Positions 19,408 through 30,453 of a DNA stretch of 37,000 nucleotides are shown here, in pieces. Location of the stretch: the NCBI RefSeq assembly GCF_964340395.1, contig NC_135555.1, forward strand, positions 14,875,246 through 14,912,245, in the 5' to 3' direction. A program made the translations under genes and the position numbers. The stretch comes from Glandiceps talaboti. Taxonomy: Eukaryota; Hemichordata; Enteropneusta; Spengelidae. How positions within the stretch are numbered: position 1 is the stretch's first letter; every line of letters begins with the position of its first letter. The notes beneath the pieces were generated by a model that worked only from the letters and a program-made list of their open reading frames with translations, did not search any database and had not been told where the DNA came from.

Positions 19408-20037
19408 AAAGCCTACCTGTAGACTTGAGAACGGCTATCGCTGCACTATTCCGGTATCCTAACTGACATTTTGAATTTAGTATTTAAATGGCATTCCTAT
19501 ATAAAGGGTGATTGGTCGAATACATAATTAGACATACTTAATTCATGCAATCAGGTCACATGATGAATACATAATTAGATGGCATCAGAGAGTTTTTTCG
19601 GGGAAAAGAATGAACAAACAACAAAGGTCATTTCCTAAATAGCCAATTCCAGACCTTCCACGGAGTTGAATACCAAAACAAAGGCAATATCTTTCCCCCT
19701 AGAAGGTCAGGATGTGTTCGCCCTGCTTCCAACAGGTTTAGGAAGTAGTTAATGTTCCAGTTACAATCGTCTGCAATCACGTCTTGCAAGGCCAAACATG
19801 CTAAATACATACCACAATTATGTAAATGTAACCAGCTGACCCACATACATCCATTCTATTCAAATTTATGCTAATGCTTTGCACACGTTATGTGTATGGC
19901 GGTGCGGGGCTTAAATACTAGCAATGTGCGATTCTCACTGTAGACTAGGAATAGATCATAAATTCAAAAATTCATAATGTCAGTTAGGATAACGGAATAG
20001 TGTGGTGATAGCCGTTTTCAAGTTTACAGGTAGGCTA
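19408..20037. mobile_element. ~630-bp element with ~75-bp terminal inverted repeats
   Basis: The left arm reads GCCTACCTGTAGACTTGAGA from 19411, then ACGGCTATC, CACTATTCC and ATCCTAACTGACAT. The right arm is its reverse complement, ending GTTTACAGGTAGGC near 20036. Exact ends and a target duplication are not clear. It contains the helicase remnant at 19663-19830. Confidence 0.75.
19663..19830 (+). pseudogene. Broken RecQ/DEAD-type helicase fragment
   Basis: Reading from GAG at 19663 gives KAISFPLEGQDVFALLPTGL, very like the Walker A region of RecQ-type superfamily-2 helicases (EG.DVFALLPTGFGKS). A stop follows at once. A one-base shift restores LMFQLQSS, the expected next strand. The Lys-Ser of the Walker A motif is lost. 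It is a decayed fragment of about 55 codons lying between the arms of the 19408-20037 element. Helicase assignment is by motif only. Confidence 0.55.
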
Positions 20038-20605
20038 GTTACTGCAACATCTATTCATCAACTTGAAGTACAATACATTAATCAATCAGAAATTTATAAA
20101 GCACCTGCATCCAATACGAAGGGAAGTTCAGAGGTGCTGTACAGTTATATATTGAAAACTTTTGCTAATAAGCATGTTTTAAGTTTCTTTCTGACGACTG
20201 AAGGCATTGATTGTGGGTGTCTGTTGAAGCTCCAGAGGCAATTTGTTTCAAAGATAACAGTGTGGCACATGAGAAAGCATGGCCACAGTAAAATATTTGT
20301 CAGATAACCGAAATGTGTGGAGCTCACAGAGTGTCTGAGGATCAGTGACAGACTGTGCAATACATAAATCTATTCCAAAATTGTCTTTGAAAGGCCCCTG
20401 ATTCAATCCCAGTGGATTGCATTAGTGTTATCTTATCAAGGTAGCCATTGGAATTAATTAGGATAAGTTTGTTGAGGATCAGTATTTTCATATATCGGTA
20501 GCACTGCACAATAACTGTTTTTTGAGTACACATTTTCATTCTAATCTAGCATGTTTTTTTTTTTTATAACAGCCTCTGTTTAAAACCTGCACACAAACTA
20601 TCAAC

Positions 20606-20698
20606 ATAATGGACGCCACACCCATATTGTATCGTATAGTTGTCGTAGTGGACATTCACTGGACCCCCCCCCCCCCCCCCCCCCCCCCTATCTTTAGC
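20606..20698 (-). repeat. Duplicate of the last ~70 bp of the KLHL coding exon, carrying a 25-base C/G tract
   Basis: ATAATGGACGCCACACCCAT through TATCTTTAGC resembles 20713-20783, the end of the KLHL frame. Read on the minus strand, the copy gives SSECPL and RYNMGVASIML, close to the gene's [19 protein letters not shown]. It is broken by a frame change and by the C25 run at 20664-20688 (G on the coding strand). It lies in the presumed 3' UTR. Confidence 0.75.
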
Positions 20699-20705
20699 AA
20701 AATTG

Positions 20706-21118
20706 TCAAAAAATAATGGATGCCAAGCCCACAGCATATCGTCTTTGTGAGAGTGGACACTCACTGGACCATTTATCTTTAGCTGGTTCATATTTTTCCA
20801 TGGTGTTGGTACACTTTCTCCCATCAAATCCCCCAACCACATAAATGTAACCATCGAGTGCCGTTGCGCTGGCGCTACTACGAAGATTCTTCAATGATTT
20901 GACATACATCCAGTGGTTGGCTTGGGGATCATACCGCTCTACCGTGTTAAGCCATATACCACAGTGTCCACCGATGGCGTATATGTAGCCATTGAGCACA
21001 GTCACTGACAAGTACGCACGACTTTCGTGCATCGGTGCAACCCAGGCCCATCTGTTCTGACTTGGGTCGTATCTTTCAACAGAGAGAAGGAAGTCACCTT
21101 GATTGCCTGCATTACTTC
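20706..21118 (-). CDS. KLHL exon 6: Kelch repeats 4-6 and stop
   Basis: After CTTGTAG it reads [20 protein letters not shown], then [40 protein letters not shown] and finally [12 protein letters not shown] followed by TGA. The protein stops right after the last blade strand. Confidence 0.93.
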
Positions 21119-24100
21119 CTACAAGATAAAAACATCATAAATAGGTATAAGGCCTTAAAAAAAAAGGGGGGGGGGGGCTACAATTACAATTACACTACTG
21201 TTCATCTTTCCCCTTGAAGTAAAAGCTTTCAAACAACAAAGCAGTACGTTAGCATGCCCCAAAGCAGTTAAAGTGATTGGCTGCCATCAATGTGTATATC
21301 ACGCCCAATTGAATGCTTTGTTGTGTTCACTAAGTTTTAAAAATAACAATGCCCATACCATTGTTCACTTATATTCTGCTTCTCAAGTTATGTCAAAGTC
21401 TTTATGTCTGAGCATCTTTCAACTACTTCACATGAATTCAATACCAAAAATCTTTCAGTCTGAGTTTCAAACATCCCGTACAATGTATTTTTTATCACCA
21501 CGACAATAAAGTATTTTTATTACCAATATTAGTCACAAATACATGCAGATGTTGTCATAGTCATACAGCACTTAACTTGCACAAATAGACCTGAATTATG
21601 AATTGGTTACCATGGGAAAGATCATGTACAACTGTTGAAACATTACCTGTGCCACCTACAGCATACAGCATTCCACCTACGGCGACTGTTCCAAAAAAGG
21701 CTCTCTTTCTATGCATGGATGTAACATAACTCCAAGACTTGGACTGGTCCGAGTATACTTCCACTGTGTCCAAATACTTAGAGTTGTCCTGGCCACCACA
21801 AGCATACAACTGACCATTCAATAATGACACAGAAACGCCGTTTCTTGCACACTGCATCGGTGTCATTTCGGTCCATTTATTAGCTGCTACATCATATCTC
21901 TCAACTGAAGACAGCGCATGCATGGAGTTGCTGCCACCTATGGATAAAATAGAAAATCACCACTGTACAGTGTAAACAACAGTTGTTACACGCAAACATT
22001 TTTTTTTAGAATTTTTTTTTACAAATTTCACTACAACATTCGTAAGGCTTGGTCCATAGTAGAACCCTACCTTTATACTACAGCGGTGATCACGGTCTCT
22101 GCTTATTACAACAGAAGAAAATTAAAACTATATTGATGTTCTATGTGGTAGATTACACAAAATGGGGGAAGAGTGTTAATTCCAATGGTGTGGATATAAT
22201 CACCCAGTAATCAAGAACATTGGTAGAAAATGTACATGGCAAGATCATGCAGTCATCAGAAATACAGTCCTGATGTGAATACAATTAAACAAACATCAAT
22301 TTTTTTACATAAAAATAATCTTTTTTATTTATACTGGATAGTTCTTGAAGTATGATTTAACACTTGTTTCCCAAGAAGTCCAATGAGGGCCATCCCTCGA
22401 CACTCTTCTTACTTACAGTGTGGTAAATTTAATCAAATTTGAACCCCGACCGCAGCGGTAAGAGTCCAGTGGTTTAACCACTCGACAACCAACAACCCTA
22501 GTAGCTTATATCAAGATGTGGTAATATATATGTGTTAGTTTGCATCTATATAATCTTAGTAAGCTGGCTCCTTCATTGCCACTGTCATAAGTACTTGATG
22601 ATAAAATAAATATTTCCCTACATTATTAGTCCAAACATTCATCTTGGCTTCTTTTGAAATCATTTTTACCCTCCACGTAGAAGTTTTCACTTGTAACTAT
22701 GAACCTAACCATAGACATGATTTGACATGCCCCCTCCCCCCCCCCCTTAACTGCATGACCATCATTTCACACACTCCTCCCACCACCCATTACCATGGAC
22801 TAACCAACTGACGATATGATACAAACCCCTCTTTCATATATATATTAGAGAAGCGTCGTCGCAGCATGGACAAAATTCGACATCACACATGCATGCAAAT
22901 TTTACTGCTTTCAATGTGAACTTCACAACATATTGACGTATAATATACTTACCGACAATGTACACTACCCTAGAGTTGGACACTACACCAAACGCTGACC
23001 TGGGTGTTTTCATGCATGGCATCAGACTCTTGTTAGAATTATCCAAGTCTGTTTGAGGTAGATGTGATGTCCAATTATTGTTACCTACTACATGGCATTG
23101 CATACAACTCAGTGTACTTCCATTAGAATCTCCACCCATGGCTACAAGACACTACAAACAGATAAAAGTGACGGAGACTGAGTTTGTAAGCTTATTTTTT
23201 GTGCATCGTATTTATTTATTTTTTTTTGCATATTTTATTTGCAAGAAATCAAAAAGAAAACAAAATTGACATATCAAGTGACGAAAAGAAAATTAGTCAA
23301 GTAAATACATCGGCAATGAAAGGTACATAAAAAACAAAAAACTTTAAACTGAACCACAAAAAATAGTTTGTTCAAACTAGTAAGGTTTGTGACCATAGAA
23401 AAACATACTGTACAGTACTTACACAGAACTACTTTCCAGTATAATGTTAATGTTGACACATGTCTTCTATAACATTACATGTACAATTGTCTTCTAGTGT
23501 GGTTGCATAGTACGGATTTCTCAATTTACTTTTTTTTTGATAATGTATGATTATGCCTTCATAATCATTCATGGGTTAACTTATATCATAATACCAGGTT
23601 TGAGTTCAGTTAATTGCAAGTTGTGATTAAGTATGTTTCAGTAAGCAGAACACAATGAGCATTTTTTAAAATACGTACCGGTAGTAAAACTATGACCAAA
23701 TACATATAAATTCAGTTCATGCGCCTTTAAGAGTCCCAGTGCAGTACTGGGATACTGGGATACTAGGATACTAATATACATGTACGAGTAAAATTATGCA
23801 GTAGATACCGGTACATACAAAACAACCCAAGTTTTAGCTATTAATGCGAAGCTCCGAGGACTGTGAGAGAATCTAACAATAACATGTCATACCCTTACCT
23901 TCGGTCTTTTACCATGGCAAAGTCTCTTTCCTTTTCCAAACTTCATCATCACCATACTGACGTCAGTTTCTTGAAGTATCTGTTGTACGTCACTTAGCAT
24001 CTTAAAACATTCCTCATCGGTGTGTAGCAACTTCTCCTCCTGCAACTGCCGCTGAAGAAACTTGGACGACACCTGAAACAATCGTACATTTTCCAACAAC

Positions 24101-26720
24101 ATACCTAGATGACATATCCGTTCTTTAGGTTTGAACTTGATCCACGTCAACACAGCCTCAAACACTTCACTTTCACTTTCAACTCCAAGGAAGTCAGAAT
24201 TAACAAGTTCCATAAACTGGTCGTAGCCGAGATGTTGAAATTCGTCTTCCTTAGCAACCTCGGTTAAGTGTTCGTACACGTATTGGTGTGCTTTTTCTGC
24301 AAGATCGTGGCAAGAATGGACATCTGCGAAATGCCATATTCCGATGCAGTTACTTGGATGGAGCTGTTTTTCTAGAAACTCACAGCATGCGTTGCGGACT
24401 CCCGTTAGTTGTACCAAGTTAGAACACACAAGGAGGTTTTGAACATTGTGTTCATTGATCTGTGAAAAAAATAAAAAACAATTAACTTTAAAATGGATTA
24501 CTTTCCAGCAGACTACAAAACTATTCTGATCACAGGCACTTGAATCAATCTGTATGAAAAAATGTATTTGTAATTTTTTTTTTCATACAGATTGATTCAA
24601 GTACCTGTGATTCTGATGGCCACAATTTTTGAAGGCTTTCAATTACACGCTAACCATGAGGGCGCTAGTGAATGTCTACTCATCATGCTGTTATTTAAAC
24701 GTCTATTTTGTGAGACTGAAAGTGGAGTTCTAAAGAGCAACCCACCTTAATTTCAGCAGTGTAAGCAAAGTTGATCAAGTCATTCATAGCCACAGGGTCT
24801 AGATCTCGCATCACAATGCACCGTTGTCCACTTTCCATCAGTTTACTGGTAAACATAGCCCTGAAGTACGGACTACAAGCTGACAGCACCAACCTGAGGC
24901 AGAAAAAAAATTAGCAAAAAGTTCTTTGTAGGAAAAGCTTGCCCAGGCTGTTAAATTAACTATCAAGAGCCTGATCATAAGGTTTCATGTTGAGATAGAC
25001 ACAACAAGCCTTCAGTCGAAGACATAGCAGCCCCTCCCCCCCTTCTTGTGTGTTGTATTGTGTAAAATGATTAGCATTTTGGCAATTTTAACATGGAAAT
25101 GCTTTGTTAGACTTTCTTGGGATGCAAACAAGTGTAGTGTTGGGTTTTTAGTATAATTTATAGCAAAAATGTAACTCTTCTCTCTCTTCATCTTGGAAAT
25201 GTTTGTCAGGGTCAAAGGTCATGGTCTCATTAGAAAGTTTATCATTGATAATGTGAGGGTAGACACTTGAATGGTGTCCATGCATGGTATACAAGTATTA
25301 AACTTTACACAGTCACACACAAAATATTAATCACTTCAAATGATAAGCCAAATTTGGCTATTTGACCTTGAAGACTTTCAAGGTCAAAGGTCAAGGTCTT
25401 AAAGGAAAGCTCATATTTGATATTATAGGTGTAGGCACTTGAATGGAGTCATTACATTACACATACAAAGTTATGACGCATATTGTGAAATTTAATGACA
25501 AATATGGCTGCCATTGATTTAGTCACAAAAACAAGTGTTGTGTATGTCTCACATAGCATGATACCTTTGTGTGAGATTTGGTTGAAATCGGGCTGAAAAA
25601 GAGAACACATAAACATCACATACACAGTGTGGATGGACTCTTTATGACTTCCGATTTCCCTTCAAGGCTATTGTTTTTTGTGAACACTGCAGGAGGTCAA
25701 AATATACATATTGCAAATGACTTACATTCAATTTAGATTTTTGGACTGTCAGGGAAAATTCATTATTTAGAAATTTATATAACATTTCCTATTCACAGAT
25801 TTTCATAAATCAAACCAAACTGAATTTCAATATAATGTTTTTTAAGTATTTTTAATCCTTAGTTGTTCAAACTGTGCATGAATGCACAATGAGTGACCCT
25901 GTCCACTCACTGGGCATCTAACAGTAATTATACCTTCAACCTTGCTCAGTTTATTTTGATAAAGAGTCACCTTGACCGGTTGCTTTCACTTACTGTCAAC
26001 TACAAATGCATGTTCTATGACTGACTGACGTAGTTGACCATGCTTGTAGCAATGGAGGTATGGATCGAAACACTTCCAATGACGACGTGCAAAAGATGAA
26101 ATTGGGTCTAACAGACAATGAGACCACTCAATATTGTACAAAGAATATCTGGGGCCGAAAGCTCTGATGCAAAATTCTGTTGTGTTTTTTTGTTTTCATT
26201 TACATATTTGAAGACTTAAACAAAACTCCTTCAATAAGTCATCAATTTAGTCTAGTTCCCACATGGTTATTGTTATGATTTACACCTCCACTCGAGTGGT
26301 TATAAACCACATAGGCATCCACACTACATCAAATTTGTCCCTCGATGAGTTTGGTTTTAAAATGCTCAATATAATGTTGTGCCATCACTAAGAAATTACT
26401 CCTGGAGCAGTTTTGGTTATAATTAGTCTGTACTGAATCCCTCCTTTCTCAAAGCCCCCACCCCCACCCCAATATACTGACTTTAATTTGCACCCACAAA
26501 ATTAATTACAGCTATTCAGCATGCATACATGTATATGGGAAGCAATATTGAGACACACTAGTATATATACACATAATTACCTGTGAGCTGGAATATTGTG
26601 TTGGCCAACCTTTATCACTACATCACAGTGAGTTCCAGAAGCTCTGAATGACTGCAATGTTTCCAATAAAGAGTTGGGCTGACAGCCATCCTTGTACATG
26701 AGTTCCTTGCATTCCCCCAT
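20706..26720 (-). CDS. BTB-BACK-Kelch protein (KLHL family), complete, six exons
   Basis: A Cullin-3 substrate-adaptor type protein: BTB binds Cullin-3, the Kelch propeller binds the substrate. Exons in transcript order: 26720-26581, 24893-24746, 24459-23899, 23151-22953, 21937-21647 and 21118-20706. All junctions are AG/GT with matching phases, giving 583 codons plus stop, the usual family length. BTB occupies ~residues 20-125 ([34 protein letters not shown]), BACK ~130-235, and six Kelch repeats ~290-583, with GG and Tyr/Trp landmarks such as [11 protein letters not shown] and YIYAIGG. The start ATG is fixed by an in-frame TAG 12 bases upstream. I cannot name the human orthologue with confidence. 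It is transcribed towards FCSK. Confidence 0.93.
21160..21177 (+). repeat. A-run followed by G-run in a KLHL intron
   Basis: A nine-base A run followed by a twelve-base G run, just upstream (on the coding strand) of the last KLHL exon. It reads as poly-C then poly-T in the transcript and may serve as pyrimidine tract for the 21118 acceptor. Confidence 0.6.
21647..21937 (-). CDS. KLHL exon 5: Kelch repeats 2-3
   Basis: Reads [20 protein letters not shown], then [29 protein letters not shown] and MLYAVGGTG, ending ACA G|GTAATG. The paired Gly, Tyr and Trp positions of both blades are intact. Confidence 0.93.
22370..22502 (-). mobile_element. tRNA-derived SINE
   Basis: On the minus strand GTCGAGTGGTTAAACCACTG (box A region of a Ser/Leu-type tRNA) is followed by GGTCGGGGTTCAAATTTG (box B, GGTTCAAAT). 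A non-tRNA body with AGAGTGTCGAGGGATGG then CCCTCATTGGACTTCTTGG comes next. The variable arm and acceptor stem of a real tRNA are missing, so it is a SINE head rather than a tRNA gene. It lies in a KLHL intron in sense orientation. Confidence 0.65.
22953..23151 (-). CDS. KLHL exon 4: first Kelch repeat
   Basis: After GTTTGTAG it reads [20 protein letters not shown] and ends SRVVYIVG with one base carried into exon 5. An AG eight bases further in (before CATGGGT) would break the phase from exon 3, so the upstream AG is chosen. Confidence 0.85.
23899..24459 (-). CDS. KLHL exon 3: end of BTB, 3-box and BACK domain
   Basis: 187 codons starting [20 protein letters not shown], then [20 protein letters not shown], the 3-box/BACK start that completes Cullin-3 contact. 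[18 protein letters not shown] and [12 protein letters not shown] are typical BACK helices. It ends RPK|GTAAGG. Confidence 0.94.
24531..24609. mobile_element. 79-bp hAT-type MITE with perfect 8-bp target duplication
   Basis: CACAGGCACTTGAATCAATC, then TGTATGA, forms one arm; its near-perfect reverse complement ending AAGTACCTGTG forms the other. ATTCTGAT flanks both sides (24523-24530 and 24610-24617). Eight-base duplication and CA..G-type ends fit the hAT superfamily. It sits in the KLHL intron between the BTB exon and the BACK exon. Confidence 0.88.
24746..24893 (-). CDS. KLHL exon 2: second part of BTB
   Basis: After CCTCAG, one base completes Arg, then [20 protein letters not shown] is followed by [20 protein letters not shown] and NFAYTAEIK. 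It ends AAG|GTGGGT. This is the textbook middle of BTB. Confidence 0.93.
25205..25660 (+). repeat. Interspersed repeat, two tandem ~173-bp units, with DR1 motifs
   Basis: GGTCAAAGGTCATGGTCTCA at 25210 and GGTCAAAGGTCAAGGTCTTA at 25382 start two related units. Both go on to CACTTGAATGG.GTC. AGGTCAAAGGTCA (25381-25393) is a perfect direct repeat with one spacer base; 25209-25221 has GGGTCAAAGGTCA. It lies in the first KLHL intron. Confidence 0.7.
26240..26312 (-). repeat. Interspersed repeat, copy 1 (partner at 31995-32080)
   Basis: The reverse complement reads TGGATGCCTATGTGGTTTAT, then AACCAC, and later GGGAACTAGACTA. The plus-strand copy at 31998 has TGGATGCCAACTGTGGTTTC, AACCACAG and GGAACTAGACTA. 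Both hold a small hairpin around GTGGTT/AACCAC. Family unknown to me. Confidence 0.55.
26581..26720 (-). CDS. KLHL exon 1: start codon and first part of BTB
   Basis: Begins [20 protein letters not shown] and continues to [20 protein letters not shown], the classic first half of a BTB domain (CDV.I.V....I.AHR). It ends CACAG|GTAATT two bases into the Arg codon completed by exon 2. An in-frame stop precedes the ATG, so no longer N-terminus is possible in this exon. Confidence 0.9.
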
Positions 26721-27649
26721 ACTCCAGCACTAACACTGCTATCAGTCAAAGATATGTAAAACTGTTCAAGAAAAACAGACAAGACACAGACTAAAGACCA
26801 AGACATAAAACAATGAATGAATGGCTAATGGCTAAGAGATACAGTGTTCCTTTGGAACTGGCTTTAACCTATGGGATAAACCATTTTATTGGGGGGGGGG
26901 GGGAGGGCTGGAGAATTTTGACCCAACAACATATTTTTTCTGTGTGAGTGTTTTCCATTGTCTACAAAATGGTCTGTGTTCTTTATTTCTTCCTATCAGA
27001 TGTACAGCCATTACAGATTGGAAGAACAGTTTTAGAGTATCATTTTAAGTTAATGGCAGTTTCCGCATCCACTATTTCTAGTGAGACTTCACAATGTTTG
27101 CGACTTTATTATTTTTTTCTCGAATATGTAAAAAAAAAAATAGCGCAAATATTGCATTGCCGCACAACTTCATGTTCAGGGCAATGATAGATATATAATT
27201 TTTTGAAGATTTAAAGTTGTAACCAAAACAAAATTTTCATACCTAATTTCCATCATCATAATCCAGCCACCCTATGTTGGAAGTGACAAGTATAGCAACA
27301 TCCTAATCAAACTTTAAAGGGATGTGTCTATAAGGTTTTGTACTTCTTTATTTTTTTATTGGAACCAAGTCATACCATGTACCAATGTAACAGGTTTATC
27401 TTTCTTGGTTGTCTTATTGTAATATTGTAAAAGCCAGCTACATTCAGTTTATATGGGTAGGTGATGAAACAGCTGTCTTACAATATATTACATAATCCAG
27501 TCATAAACCAAACTGGCCATGCTACAGACTTTACCACCAGAGGAAATAGTAGTATAGTACAGTAAACATTATAGTTAATTAACAATGTACTGTTCTCACT
27601 GTGTCAGCTATTAATGAGGACAAATCTACACATTCTCAACAAAGTTAAG

Positions 27650-28136
27650 CTCAATCTACTGGGTAATTTCAGAGTTGAAGATTTTTGAGGAAAAGCAATG
27701 ACAAAGAATAACACTTCTAGAAACATCTCACCAAGTTTAAAACTCATTCACTCAGTATTTTTTGAGATATAAGTTTTGACCAAAATTCACATTTTTACAC
27801 CTTAATTCCATATCACTCATGGAATCATGGTATGCTTAACATATCTTCGTCCATACATCCCTAAATGCATTTCCATTAAATTTCGACCAAAAATCACATT
27901 TTTTGACCCAAAACCCACATCCCTGATGCAATCACTTTCATTTGAACAATTTCCCAACTAGACACCAGAAGTAACATGACCACCAAATATCAAAGCAATC
28001 GGTCCAGCAGTTTTTGACTTTAAGTTGTTTACACACATACACACACACACACAGACAGACAGACAGACAGACAGACACTTTGCCATGCCTATAGCACTAC
28101 TGAACCTTTCAGTTCAGTTGTGCTAAAAAAGGTTTG
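27650..28136 (-). mobile_element. Interspersed repeat with TAGCACAACTG end, truncated copy
   Basis: Read on the minus strand it starts TAGCACAACTGAACTGAAAG and a terminal hairpin. A GTCT/GTGT microsatellite follows, then GTAAACAACTTAAAGTCAAA and AACTGCTGGACCGATTGC. The same order occurs on the plus strand from 33014. Similarity ends near 27650, so the far part is missing. Confidence 0.8.
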
Positions 28137-28249
28137 GGGACAAACCTTTGGTGGCACCAGAAACACATCTACCTGGGAATTTGACATTTGTAGCTAGTTT
28201 CTGCACTTAATAATAATTTAATAAGAATTTATTCCCAACAATATATATT

Positions 28250-28392
28250 TGCAGCACCACAAATTTTTTTTTCAGCTCATACCCCGGAAAGAATTTTTTT
28301 TTCTGTTTTGAGCTGGTCAGCAAATTTTTTTCTCCTGCTTTGGGGCCCGACACAATTTTTTTTCTCGAAAATCCTCCACCCCCCCTCCAATG
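28250..28392. repeat. Degenerate tandem repeat with poly-T and C-rich segments
   Basis: Three imperfect units of about 45 bases, each with a T run following AAA or GAA, and pieces such as CAGCTCATACCCCGGAAAG and CTTTGGGGCCCGACACAA. It ends in CCACCCCCCCTCC. Likely non-coding. Confidence 0.55.
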
Positions 28393-28929
28393 ATTAGTGA
28401 GATCATGATGCAATAGAACTCTAGAACTCCATGGCCAAGTAATTAGCATACATCATTGGATGGTCAATGACCTTTGCCAGCATCAATCTACATTGTACAT
28501 GTAATCTGGTAATTCACACCTGTGAACAATAGGCATTGCATATCTGTTTTCTCAGACTACATCAACAAGAGTAGATTTTAGTGGTCTGAGCTGAGTTTGG
28601 ACAAAACATAGACAATTTGTATATGGACACAGACAAGTATCTTCTTACTTGTCTGTGATATGGATGAAATCAGCTGTTGTTCCCCACTGTTTATCTTATG
28701 GAAATATTTAGGATGGGGTGCTTTATAGAGGGTCTGAGCAGCAAACAATATCGGAAGTCTGTCCAGTTAGAACCTAGGCTGGCTGGGTCAATCTTGATGT
28801 CTGCTCACCCTAAAACATCATGTCAAGATCATCCCAAGGGTTATAAGCTCAGTAAATTAACTTCACAGCAAGATAAAACCCATGATGATGACTAGTATAT
28901 TTACAATAATCTTAGGGACCGGTCAGTTA

Positions 28930-29075
28930 CTTCAGCCTGGGGGGGGGGGGGGGTCCGGTGGATTGGTAGGGGGTCACCCTGTTTTTGAAATTGGCAGTAG
29001 GGGGGTTATGCTGTTTTCAAAATTGTGGATGGGGGGGGGGGGGGGTCATTGTGTTTTAAATTGTCATGGATGAAA
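28930..29075 (+). repeat. G-rich tandem repeat with two long G tracts
   Basis: Units resemble GGGGGTCACCCTGTTTTTGA followed by AATTG, seen about three times. The G runs near 28939-28953 and 29032-29045 could fold as quadruplexes on the plus strand. No gene is associated. Confidence 0.65.
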
Positions 29076-29599
29076 AAAAATCCTTTCTACAATGTCATAT
29101 AGAATTGTCTGAAATGTGGTACATGTCAATATTTGTTCTTGTCCCTGTTTCTTACATGAATTCTTTAATATTACTTATTAGTTCAAACATAACTATACAT
29201 ATACATATACATGTATTACCTAGCTACCACACTAGTTACAGAACATGTCATGTAAATGCTTGGCTGTTTCACAATCAATGCTTCACTTATATTGCAGTTT
29301 GGGCCAAAAGTGAACTTGAAGGTTTCGAAATGGCAATTTTCATAGATAGTTTATAAATGAAGTTAATCTAAATTGTTCTACTCGTCATGTTATTGACACT
29401 ACAAATCACCACATCTCATCAGATTCCAGTTTCTATTATACACTAGGTATGACCACCTAAAGTTCTCTAACATACCGGTGACTTTATTATACATATATTA
29501 ATGCCCCTATACTAATGTTACATGTCTATTTTATGTGATATAGGAAACTCATTTAAAACGTACATTTACATTAGCTTTTCGAAGCTTGGAAATATTACC

Positions 29600-30355
29600 T
29601 CAAAGGTTATGAATAACCTAAACATTGCCTTTATAGTATCTCAAGCAAAAAACTCCATATCTGCCAGGGGGAAAACCCCAAGGACTTCCTCACCCCCAGA
29701 GGTCACTCATGCATTCAACCAACAATCAGATGCACCAACAACCTTTTTACTGTCATAATGGTATTAAACTTTTCTTAAATATTTTCACCCTATTCTAATT
29801 TGAGATGATATTGTCTTTTCAAGATGTGAAATGTTTGCCAAGATAGTCTAAAATTGCCTTAATCTCCAAATCTCCCCTACCAATGATACTACCATTAGAT
29901 GTACTGACCTTTACTACATGTATATAATGATGCCATTTAACTTTTTAAGAACATATTTCAACCCTTAGTGTAAGTTATAAAGAATAGTTTCTGATACTTG
30001 CTATCTTGTAAAGCATGGATTAAGTTATTGCTTGAAGGGTCTAAATAGCGTAAATATTGGCTATCAGAGTAAAAATCCTCCAGGGCTTCTAGAGGGAGAC
30101 CACCTCAGACCCCCCCCCCCCCCCCCCCGCATGAGGTGGACATATCCCAGTCTCAAGCTCTTCCCCTCTTACTGTCAAGATGCTATCAAAGTATATTTCA
30201 AAAGTATTTCAACCCTATGTAGTTGTTTTTTACATGTTGGTGTTGTCTTGTAAGGCTTGGAAATTATTGTCTGAAAGGGTCTGAATAGTCTCAAAATTGA
30301 CTTTTCAGGGAAAAAACCTCCAGGGCTTCTAGGGGGGCCTAGATATGGCAATATG
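29600..30355 (+). repeat. Diverged repeat units with CTCCAGGGCTTCTAG
   Basis: AATCCTCCAGGGCTTCTAGA (near 30074) and AACCTCCAGGGCTTCTAGGG (near 30317) each follow a GGGTCTRAATAG box. A more diverged unit at 29640-29830 keeps CCAGGGGGAAA and TTACTGTCATAATGGTAT. A C tract lies at about 30111-30128. The spacing of about 240 bp between the last two suggests tandem origin. Confidence 0.6.
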
Positions 30356-30453
30356 GCAAACAACAGACCATAGACCTTGTGGAGGGTCTATGAGCAGACT
30401 ATGCACTGTTCCTTTGAGTCTACAAGTAGACTATACATCAACACACTTTAAAG

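Noticed and set aside
20564-20854. Separate minus-strand gene with a poly-Gly run
   Set aside because: It is the out-of-frame reading of the KLHL end and its duplicate, across the C25 tract.
22440-22502. A tRNA gene
   Set aside because: No acceptor stem and no proper anticodon arm or variable arm can be drawn. It fits a SINE head better.
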